Of a stretch of DNA of 64,000 nt, positions 57,070 through 64,000 are shown piece after piece. This DNA comes from an uncultured Paracoccaceae bacterium (GTDB taxonomy: Bacteria > Pseudomonadota > Alphaproteobacteria > Rhodobacterales > Rhodobacteraceae). The notes beneath the pieces were generated by a model. It was not told the DNA's origin. It did not search any database and worked only from the letters and a program-made list of their open reading frames with translations. Made by a program: the position numbers and the translations under genes. The stretch's first letter is position 1; every line of letters begins with the position of its first letter. The stretch is from assembly GCA_951812305.1 (NCBI GenBank), contig CATOSB010000004.1, positions 1-64,000 of the forward strand. Direction: 5' to 3'.

Positions 57070-57111
57070 TTGGGGTCAGTCTCGGTTGCCGTTTTAGGCC
57101 CGAAGCTGTCC

Positions 57112-57207
57112 TTCGGACATGCCACCCGATCAGGTTAACAGCGCATCGCGGCCCGGCCATCCTTTGCCTTGCAGGCCCGCGGGCTGGCGCCGGCGGCGCG
57201 TGAGGGT
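57112..57207 (+). repeat. Intergenic repeat family, copy 4 (partial)
   Basis: It keeps the 5' part seen in copies 1 and 2: TTCGGACATGCCACCCGATC, GGTTAACAGCGC, CGGCCAT, then GGGCTGGCG. The distal arm and 3' box are missing, so it is a degraded copy. It lies between the SulP gene and the helicase gene, which converge on it. Confidence 0.6.
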
Positions 57208-57261
57208 AGGGTGATCTGGAAAAAACTGTCCGATTCAAGTCAGTATACTGACATTTGCCCG

Positions 57262-59658
57262 TTACCCAAGCCCCGCCTCGGCCATTAGTCTGTCTGCCTC
57301 TTCTTCCAGTATGCGCTCTGCCGCCGCCCCATCCACCGACACTTTACCAACTTCCAGAAGCAGGGGTGCCGCCAATGGTGAAATCCGATCCAGACAAACG
57401 TGATCCACGCGGCCTTTTGTGCGGGCCAGCATTTCCTCAATCCGTCCGAAATCGACCAAGCCGCGCTGGGCCTCTTCGCGGGTGATCTGCATCAGAACAT
57501 GGTTGGGATCATACTTGCGCAAAGTGTCATAAAGGATGTTAGAGGAAAACGCCGTCTGCCGCCCTGATTTGCGCTTTCCCTGCATTTGCCGGTCGATCAG
57601 GCCCGAGATCACGGCGGCCTGACGGAAAGTCTTTTTCATTACCTGATTGCCCGCCAGCCAGTTTTCGAACCCGTCGCGCAGGGCGTCGGGCTGAAACAGG
57701 GGCGCAGGGTTTTTTACCGGGTCCAGCCCCCAGATCAGGACGGCGTAATCCGACGAAACAAAACCCAGCGGACCCAGCCCCAACTCCTCCATCCGTTGTG
57801 TCAGGATCAGGCCCAGCGTCTGCATCGCATTTCGCCCCGCAAAGCCGTAAACGCAAGTATGGGCGCGTTCGTCGGTTTCGAAGCTTTCCACAAGAATGCG
57901 GTTCGCCTCGGGCAGCTTTGACACGTCGCGCTGCAAGGCGAGCCAACTTGCGGTATGTGTGGGCAGTTCGGGCCAGGAATTCTGGCGGAACATGCGCAGT
58001 ACGCGTTGGGACAGCTGCGTTGAAGTGGCGAACTTGGTGCCGCCGAATACAGCGATGCGGGGTTTGCGCCGCGTGGCATCGCTGACCTCCACGATCAATT
58101 CACGCATCCGCTCGTAGCGCACGATTTTGCCGCCGATCAGAAAGCTGTCGCCGGGGGTCAGCGTGGCGGCGAAGGACTCTTCAATCTCGCCCAAAGACAA
58201 CCGACGCCCGCGCATCCGCACATTGACCAGATCGCTGCCCATTATCGTGCCGATGTTCTGACGGATACGTGCTGCTGCGCGGGGATCACGTAATTGCCAT
58301 CTGCCGTCGCGTTCCACCAGCCGCTGCCAGCGGTCATAGGCTTTCAGCGCATAACCCCCTGTGGCAACGTAGTCGAGGCAGGCGTCGAAATCCGCGCGCG
58401 ACAGGTCCGAGAAGGCGCCGATGCTCCTGACTTCAGTGAGCATGTCATCCGCCGTGAATGGCCCGGAACAGGCCGCAATCAGAAGATGCTGGCAAAGAAC
58501 ATCGCGCGGACCCGGCCCGCGCGGGTCGCCATCCAGATCATGTTCGCGCGCGGCCTCCAGCGCGGCGACACATTCCACCACCTCGAACCGGTTCGCTGGC
58601 ACCAGCCGCGCCTTTGACGGCGCATTATAGCGGTGATTGGCGCGGCCGATCCGCTGGATCAGGCGCTTGACGTTTTTGGGCGCGCCGATCTGGATGATCA
58701 GATCCACATCACCCCAATCGATGCCCAAATCCAACGTGCCGGTGCAGACAATGGCCCTGAGCTGCCCGGCGATCATCGCGGTTTCGACTTTCTTGCGCTG
58801 TTCCTTGGCCAGAGAGCCGTGATGGATCGCGATTGGCAGCCCTTCGTCATTCGCCAGCCACAGGTTGTGAAAGAAGATCTCGGCCTGTGCGCGCGTGTTG
58901 TGGAAGATCAGTGTCGTCTTGTGCTTTTTCACCTCTGCCAGAACGGCAGGGATAGCGTATTTTGCGTTGCCACCGGCCCAGGGCGGTGGGTCGTCGGTCG
59001 CCAGCATCTGGATGTCCGCATCAGGGCCGGGATCGGCGTGGATGATCTCGCAAGGGTCGGGATGGCGGGCGAGCAGATGGGCGATGCCGTCGGGGTCCTC
59101 GACCGTCGCTGAAAGGCCGACGCGGCGCAGATTGGGGCACATGGATTGCAACCTCGCAAGGGCCAGCATCAGCTGGTCGCCGCGTTTGGATTCGGCGAGG
59201 GCGTGGATTTCGTCGACGACGACACGTTGCAACCCCGCAAACATGCGCGGCGCGTCTTCGTAGGAGACCAAAAGCGCGAGGCTTTCCGGCGTCGTCAGCA
59301 AGATATGCGGCGGGTCGGCGCGCTGGCGCAGTTTGCGGGTGTGCGAGGTGTCGCCGGTGCGGTCCTCGATGCGGATTGGCAACCCGATTTCCTCGACGGG
59401 CGTGCGAAGGTTGCGTTTGATGTCGGCGGCAAGCGCCTTGAGCGGCGAAACATAAAGCGTGTGCAGTCCCTGATGTGAGCCATCGGCCAGTTCCGCGAGG
59501 CTTGGCAGAAATCCGGCCAGTGTCTTGCCGCCGCCGGTTGGGGCGATGAGAAGAAGGGCGGGGTCAGCGGCGCGGTCGATCATGTCCTGCTGATGCGGAT
59601 GGATGGACCAACCACGCGCAGAGAACCAGTTTTCAAAGGATGTGGGCAAGACCGGCAT
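57262..59658 (-). CDS. Ligase-associated DEXH-box helicase (Lhr-like)
   Basis: A 798-residue superfamily 2 helicase. Motif I is LLIAPTGGGKTLAGFL (about 36-51), motif II VVVDEIHALAESKRG, and motifs IV-VI include TLIFHNTRAQAE, CTGTLDLGIDWGDVDLIIQIG and RLIQRIGRANH. A winged helix and a C-terminal Lhr-type domain follow. This type usually neighbours an ATP-dependent DNA ligase and an MBL nuclease in DNA repair; neither partner is next to it here. Downstream is the SulP gene and upstream a repeat copy. Confidence 0.92.
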   Translation of the reverse strand: MPVLPTSFENWFSARGWSIHPHQQDMIDRAADPALLLIAPTGGGKTLAGFLPSLAELADGSHQGLHTLYVSPLKALAADIKRNLRTPVEEIGLPIRIEDRTGDTSHTRKLRQRADPPHILLTTPESLALLVSYEDAPRMFAGLQRVVVDEIHALAESKRGDQLMLALARLQSMCPNLRRVGLSATVEDPDGIAHLLARHPDPCEIIHADPGPDADIQMLATDDPPPWAGGNAKYAIPAVLAEVKKHKTTLIFHNTRAQAEIFFHNLWLANDEGLPIAIHHGSLAKEQRKKVETAMIAGQLRAIVCTGTLDLGIDWGDVDLIIQIGAPKNVKRLIQRIGRANHRYNAPSKARLVPANRFEVVECVAALEAAREHDLDGDPRGPGPRDVLCQHLLIAACSGPFTADDMLTEVRSIGAFSDLSRADFDACLDYVATGGYALKAYDRWQRLVERDGRWQLRDPRAAARIRQNIGTIMGSDLVNVRMRGRRLSLGEIEESFAATLTPGDSFLIGGKIVRYERMRELIVEVSDATRRKPRIAVFGGTKFATSTQLSQRVLRMFRQNSWPELPTHTASWLALQRDVSKLPEANRILVESFETDERAHTCVYGFAGRNAMQTLGLILTQRMEELGLGPLGFVSSDYAVLIWGLDPVKNPAPLFQPDALRDGFENWLAGNQVMKKTFRQAAVISGLIDRQMQGKRKSGRQTAFSSNILYDTLRKYDPNHVLMQITREEAQRGLVDFGRIEEMLARTKGRVDHVCLDRISPLAAPLLLEVGKVSVDGAAAERILEEEADRLMAEAGLG

Positions 59659-59820
59659 TGCAACAGGGTTAGCCTTAGTTGATCGCAGGTGAAAGCAACG
59701 AAATCTATGGTCGCGCGCGGGAACCTGTTGGGATCATACCAAACCCGGCGTCGGCGGGGATGGTGCTTTGGATCTGTTGCGGCTTTCCCGGAAGCGACGG
59801 CTCTTGGCCTGAAGCAGACC

Positions 59821-60048
59821 TTCAGACATACCACCCCAGCCGGGTTAACAGCGCGAAGCGCCCCGGCCATCGCCTGCCCGTCCGAGCGGGCTGGCGATTA
59901 TTTGAGGCAAGCGCAATCCATTGAGTTCGTTCGGTTTTGGCTGGTATTAAGCGCGTCGTTGAGATGTTGTATCGCCATCCCACGGGCAGGCGATGGCCGC
60001 CGGAAAGGTTGCATGCTCGGGGTTGATGGAATGTCCGCTTCTAAGGCC
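59821..60048 (+). repeat. Intergenic inverted repeat family, copy 2 (228 bp)
   Basis: Perfect 18-bp arms CGGCCATCGCCTGCCCGT (59864-59881) and ACGGGCAGGCGATGGCCG (59982-59999) enclose 100 bases. The layout and length are the same as copy 1. After it, GACCGG-TAAT-CCGGTC (60050-60065), nested within GTCCGCTT and AAGCGGAC, forms a further hairpin that may end the ATPase transcript on the minus strand. Confidence 0.82.
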
Positions 60049-60363
60049 AGACCGGTAATCCGGTCCAGTGAAAGCGGACCAGCTCTGCCGCCACGCCCTA
60101 CTTCACGATCACCTCATCCTTGACGAACATGTTCGCCCAGGCACGGTCGATCAGTTCCGGGGTCATCTGATAGGGAATACCTTCGAATTCGCACATCGCG
60201 ATCATCTGGTCGATCAGGAAGATCGGCTGATAGTTCGCATAGATATTGTTGATCAGGGGGTATTTGTTCTTCAGCAGATGCACGATGGCCGGTTCGCTGA
60301 TTGGCATTTTTCGCTTCTTCGCGACCATTGAGAAGATCTTCAGATAATCCTTCTGGTTCGGCC

Positions 60364-61553
60364 CTTACCACCCTTCAATTTAGCCAGACATCCCAGAGCT
60401 TGGGGATTTTGGCATAACCTGCGAGGCATCGTCGGATAGCACGAAGGCCTGTCTTGAAGAGAGAGCATAAGGACCTTCGGGCTTTTCGAATCCCCTTTTT
60501 TCGCCGCGTATTGCGACGTGGTGCTCTTCGTTTGCTCCGGTTGAAACAGCCCAGTACATGGCGATTGCCAGCACCAAAATGAGGCGGGCCAATCGATCCG
60601 GCTTTTTGATCTGGCTTTGAGTAATTTCAAAGCCCCGGGTTTTGAAGTCGGAGAACATGGCTTCAATTCCCCAACGCATTCCATAATCGAGCACCTTGTA
60701 CTCGGACGGTGCTGCATTCATGGCAATAATCCAAGGCTCTTTGTGCCCCTCCTCGTGAAGCACTCCAATGTTGCTAAAGACGCCCGTTCCGTAAAGCTCA
60801 GCGTTTACAAGCCCTTCGGGCATCAGTTGGGCAATTTCGCGCGTCATCATCTCGCCACCCTGATGTTGCAGTGTGATATTTCCCTTCATGCGCAGCCGGT
60901 AGTCCCATCCAGCCTCCTGGCACCATGCGACCAATCGGGCGGTTCCATAAAACCGATCTCCCGCCAGCAACACACGCGCATCCGCCGGGAGCCATGGGCG
61001 GACTGCTTCCAAAAGCTCATGTTGCACGCGCCATCCAATCGGCCCTTTGGTCTGGCGTACACGCCAGGCGACCGGGAGGGCCCGATCCCGCATCCGCACC
61101 GATAACATCAAAACCTCATGCCCTTCGTTGAGCTTGCTTTGATCAAGGGCCACCACAATCGTTTCTCCGGCCTCACACTGGCGGCGGAAAATTTCACCAA
61201 CATAGGCCTGCATGATCTCATCAGTATCGATGTGAGGATTGCCCAGAACCCGCGAAATGTATTGATAGCGGTGGTCCACAGAGCCGATATCGCGGGGCAG
61301 AGCAGCCGCATTTTCCATCAGATTGACGCTGCGCGTGTTCAAAATCACGCTTGCTATGATGCACAATCCCTCCCGGCGCGACTTGTGATACCCGAGCAAG
61401 CGGTCCTGAAAATCCGCCTCAACCTTCGAATAAAGCTCTGAAAAACAAACATTTCCCAACAAACCAGCCTCCAATATCAGCAGTGGAGACTCCTTGAATC
61501 ACACAGATCAGACAAACGTCAAATCAGATCCGGAAATTTTGAAGGGTGGTAAG
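60364..61553 (-). mobile_element. IS4-family insertion sequence, copy 2
   Basis: It is 1190 bp with the same 15-bp ends as copy 1, in the opposite orientation. The flanking duplication GGTTCGGCC lies at 60355-60363 and 61554-61562 (9 bp, or 10 if one end base is assigned to the host). Each copy keeps its own flanking repeat, so no inversion has occurred between them since insertion. Confidence 0.95.
60380..61474 (-). CDS. IS4-family transposase, copy 2
   Basis: A 364-residue protein identical to the transposase at 41644-42738, with the same DDE and YREK signature residues. It is intact and reads in the same direction as the ATPase gene it interrupts. Confidence 0.95.
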   Translation of the reverse strand: MEAGLLGNVCFSELYSKVEADFQDRLLGYHKSRREGLCIIASVILNTRSVNLMENAAALPRDIGSVDHRYQYISRVLGNPHIDTDEIMQAYVGEIFRRQCEAGETIVVALDQSKLNEGHEVLMLSVRMRDRALPVAWRVRQTKGPIGWRVQHELLEAVRPWLPADARVLLAGDRFYGTARLVAWCQEAGWDYRLRMKGNITLQHQGGEMMTREIAQLMPEGLVNAELYGTGVFSNIGVLHEEGHKEPWIIAMNAAPSEYKVLDYGMRWGIEAMFSDFKTRGFEITQSQIKKPDRLARLILVLAIAMYWAVSTGANEEHHVAIRGEKRGFEKPEGPYALSSRQAFVLSDDASQVMPKSPSSGMSG

Positions 61554-62683
61554 GGTTCGGCCCGTCGATCTTGATCTTAAAGAAGATCCGGCGCAGGGCC
61601 GCTTTGTCGAAGATCTCGTTAGGGTGGAAGTTGGTCGAAAAGATCACCAGCGTGTCAAAGGGTACTTCGAATTTCTCACCCGATTGCAGGGCAAGGATGT
61701 CCTTGCTTTCTTCCAGCGGGACGATCCAGCGGTTGATCAGGGCCTGCGGCGGTTCCGCCTGACGGCCAAGGTCGTCCACGATGAAAACGCCACCGGTTGA
61801 TTTCAACTGCAGGGGTGCCTGATAGGTCCGTGAGACGGGATTATAAACCAGATCAAGCATTTCCAGCGATAATTCACCACCGGTAATCACCGTGGGACGT
61901 TCGCACAGAACGTAACGCCGGTCGTAGCGGTTGGATGTGTTGCGCAAGCTGGAGGTATCGTCTTCGTCCTCGGCAATCGTATGGACGATCGGGTCGTAGA
62001 CGGTGATCACCTGACCGGAATAATAAATCGCGCGCGGGACATAGATCGTGTCGCCAAGTGCGTCACGGATGCCGTTGGAGATCGAGGATTTACCGTTGCC
62101 CGGCGGGCCATACATCAGGATCGAACGGCCGGAACCCACCGCCGGGCCAAGGTTGGAAATCAGGTCATCAGGCAATACCAGATGGCCCATCGCGCCGGTC
62201 AGCTGCCCGCGGCTCATGTGAATGTTGCGGATCGACTGGCGCTTGACCTGTTCCTGGTAAACTTCAAGCGGAACCGGCATCGCGCCGTAATATTCCGACT
62301 GTGTCAGCGCATCCTGCGTCCGCGCCTTGCCGGCATCGGATAATTGATACCCCATCTCTCCGCCAGCGGTCGCGTGCATCGTACCGGTCGCCTCGACCAG
62401 TTTTTCGACGCGGCACATGTCAACGATTTCCTGAACTACAGGGACTGGAAGGCACAGCGCTTTGGCCAGCGGTGTGACCTCCTGAATGCTGCGGCGGAAC
62501 ATCGTTTTAAGAAGGATGTCGCGCATCACGACAACGGGAAGCTGCATGTCTTCCAACCGCTTGGGCGCGGGCGGAGACACAACGTTTTGCACCTGCATAT
62601 TCATTTTTTTCGACCTGCTCTGGCTCTCTTTGCTTAATGCTTCTTGCCACGCTAATTTGGCGAAAAAAGGACAAGGGCAGGGC

Positions 62684-64000
62684 ATGAGCAGACCAAAACC
62701 CGTTTATTTGTTGGCAGTCATGGTCGCAACAATCGCAGTTTTGGGCGGTGTTTCGGTGCTGAGTGACGGACTTTATCTGGCCAAACACGAGGGCGATACG
62801 CTGCATTTGTTGCAGATCGTGTTTCGAATGGCCGAAGGCGAATGGCCACATTTGGATTTCATGACGCCGATCAGGATCATGGCGTTCTGGCCGATTTCGG
62901 TGCTGGTAAAGGCGGGGTTCGGCGCGGGTCAGGCGATTTTGTGGTCACAGGTTCTGGTGACGCTGGTGGTGGCGCCCGCGGCGTTTTGGGCCGCTTTTTC
63001 CAGATTTTCCAGTTGGTTGGCTTACCTGTTCATCGTTACAGTTCTGGTTCTGTGTCTGGCTTTGGTGCATGGGGAATCCGACCAGTTGGTGTCGATTTCC
63101 ATGCATTACAACCGCTGGGCATGGGCCGTGGCCTATGTGGTGATTGTGCTGGCCATTTTGCCGCCGGTGGCCGGGGACAGGAAGGTGTTGGACGGGCTGA
63201 TCATCGGGGTCGGTATGTCGCTTTTGGCGCTGACGAAAGTGACCTATTTCATCAGCTTCGCGCCGGGGGTTTTGCTGGCGCTGATCCTTGCCAAACGCGG
63301 CGCGACCCTTTGGGTCGCGGTTCTTTCGGGATTGGCGCCACCGCTATTGATAACCGTTGCCGCAGGGCCCGCGTTTTGGGGCAGCTATCTGGGCGATCTT
63401 ATTCTGGTGGCAACATCGGACGTGCGCCCGCAACCCGGCGCGCCGCTGGCCATGATCCTTGGCGCACCGCAATATCTGGGCGGCACAATCGCCGCCATTT
63501 TAGGGGTGATTTTTCTGCGGCAGGCGGGGGTGGAACGGCTGGGATTGCTTTTATTCGTGATCCTGCCAGGGTTCTTTTATGTGACATTCCAGAATTTCGC
63601 CAACGATCCGCAATGGCTGATCCTGTTGGCGCTGTTGTTGCTGGTGCCACAGGTGTCGCGCGAGGCGGTGAACGGGCTTGGATGGCCGTTGCAACGCGCC
63701 ATCACCCTGACGGCGGTCGCAGCGCTGGCCTTTGCCACGCCGTCGTTTCTGAACCTCGCCTACAGCCCGCTGCGCCACGCGACGCTGGATACTGAGAAAT
63801 ACGAGCCGTTTTTGAAACATTCAGAGGTTCACAATGATCTGAACGGCCTGATCGTGCGTGCAAACCGCGTGGACGGTGCCTTTGCGCTTGATGGCGATGG
63901 AACCGGGCTGGAAGACCGGCGCGAGGTGGCGAAACGGGAAGAGACAGAGTCGAGCTTTGCCGGTGAGGTTTTGCCAAATTGCGAGTTGCAATTGGGGATC
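62684..64000 (+). CDS. Polytopic membrane protein, glycosyltransferase-like, 3' end beyond window
   Basis: From ATG 62684 the frame stays open for 439 codons to the window edge. The start MSRPKPVYLLAVMVATIAVL is a membrane segment; at least nine more hydrophobic stretches follow. An acidic pair HEGDTLHLLQIVFRMAEGEWPHLDF sits in the first loop, as in DUF2029/GT-C sugar transferases and Rhodobacterales cell-wall membrane proteins. A large extracytoplasmic domain begins near residue 370. It is divergent from the ATPase gene. The plus-strand frame at 62842-63795 is a shadow of it. Confidence 0.8.
   Translation, partial: MSRPKPVYLLAVMVATIAVLGGVSVLSDGLYLAKHEGDTLHLLQIVFRMAEGEWPHLDFMTPIRIMAFWPISVLVKAGFGAGQAILWSQVLVTLVVAPAAFWAAFSRFSSWLAYLFIVTVLVLCLALVHGESDQLVSISMHYNRWAWAVAYVVIVLAILPPVAGDRKVLDGLIIGVGMSLLALTKVTYFISFAPGVLLALILAKRGATLWVAVLSGLAPPLLITVAAGPAFWGSYLGDLILVATSDVRPQPGAPLAMILGAPQYLGGTIAAILGVIFLRQAGVERLGLLLFVILPGFFYVTFQNFANDPQWLILLALLLLVPQVSREAVNGLGWPLQRAITLTAVAALAFATPSFLNLAYSPLRHATLDTEKYEPFLKHSEVHNDLNGLIVRANRVDGAFALDGDGTGLEDRREVAKREETESSFAGEVLPNCELQLGI

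Larger units (their letters stand above)
60098..62604 (-). pseudogene. AAA-family ATPase gene split by IS4 copy 2
   Basis: The start MNMQVQNVVSPPAPKRLEDM (ATG 62604) leads into a winged-helix-like N-domain, Walker A ILMYGPPGNGKSS, Walker B GVFIVDDLGRQ and sensor IFSTNFHPNEIF. The coding sequence breaks at IKIDGP, where the IS4 element enters at 61553. It resumes beyond 60364 with QKDYLKIFSMVAKKRKMP and ends at 60098 with MFVKDEVIVK. Joined, it would be about 435 residues. Truncation removes the C-terminal lid domain. The intact family member is an ATPase of unclear role in Rhodobacterales. Confidence 0.9.

Noticed and set aside
62842..63795. Gly- and Arg-rich plus-strand frame
   Set aside because: It is a shadow of the membrane-protein gene starting at 62684, which has the ribosome site and hydrophobic pattern.

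Overview
The window looks like chromosome of a marine alphaproteobacterium of the Roseobacter group (Rhodobacterales). The basis is the trimethylamine/TMAO gene set (tmm, tmoX-W-V, tdm), a GapR-type (DUF2312) protein, a split sulfur/persulfide operon of rhodobacterial type, alphaproteobacterial GTCCCGGG-type palindromes between genes, and moderately high GC. No rRNA, CRISPR array or replication origin was seen. Two tRNA genes are present: Gly-GCC (minus strand) and Thr-TGT (plus strand).

Layout. (1) 1-1574: an IS66-family element running off the left edge. (2) 1607-20000: a methylated-amine catabolic island. A FadR-type GntR regulator is divergent from an operon encoding a flavin oxidoreductase, a glutamine-synthetase-like ligase, three glutamate-synthase-like proteins (GlxB/C/D-like), an uncharacterised 137-aa protein, a nitrilase-superfamily amidohydrolase, an uncharacterised 196-aa protein, a DUF1330 protein and trimethylamine monooxygenase (Tmm). 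The TMAO ABC importer (TmoX, TmoW, TmoV), TMAO demethylase (Tdm) and a second flavin oxidoreductase follow. TMA is oxidised to TMAO, or TMAO is imported; Tdm then yields dimethylamine and C1 units. The ligase, glutamate-synthase-like and oxidoreductase set plausibly handles the released amine nitrogen through glutamyl intermediates. (3) 20008-22806, minus strand: a cytochrome P450, a 56-aa membrane protein and an ammonium transporter. (4) 23499-32063: tRNA-Gly, an AlpA-type regulator, YHYH-domain secreted proteins, pyruvate carboxylase, a persulfide/sulfur operon with a candidate SqrR/BigR-type operator, gapR-like and tRNA-Thr. (5) 32199-35223: an IS21-family element between an alpA leader remnant and a broken glutathione transferase gene. 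(6) 35331-41466: ArsR regulator plus sterol-desaturase-like enzyme, mtnP and apt purine/methylthioadenosine salvage, and a 912-aa PilM/PilP-like membrane protein. (7) 41565-64000: housekeeping and envelope genes with heavy insertion-sequence traffic.

Genome decay is marked in the right half. Two IS4-family copies of identical length, with identical encoded proteins, lie in opposite orientation about 19 kb apart; one splits an AAA ATPase gene. An IS982-family element carrying an extra gene splits an acyl-CoA ligase gene. A Deg-type protease has an in-frame stop just after its signal peptide. A family of long intergenic inverted repeats, two of them 228 bp long, recurs at four places.

The most promising undescribed biology is the ligase, glutamate-synthase-like and amidohydrolase module inside the TMA/TMAO operon with its two unknown proteins. 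Next come the intergenic repeat family, the near-identical alpA leaders beside two tRNA genes, the IS982 passenger gene and a candidate structured RNA near 43.7 kb.
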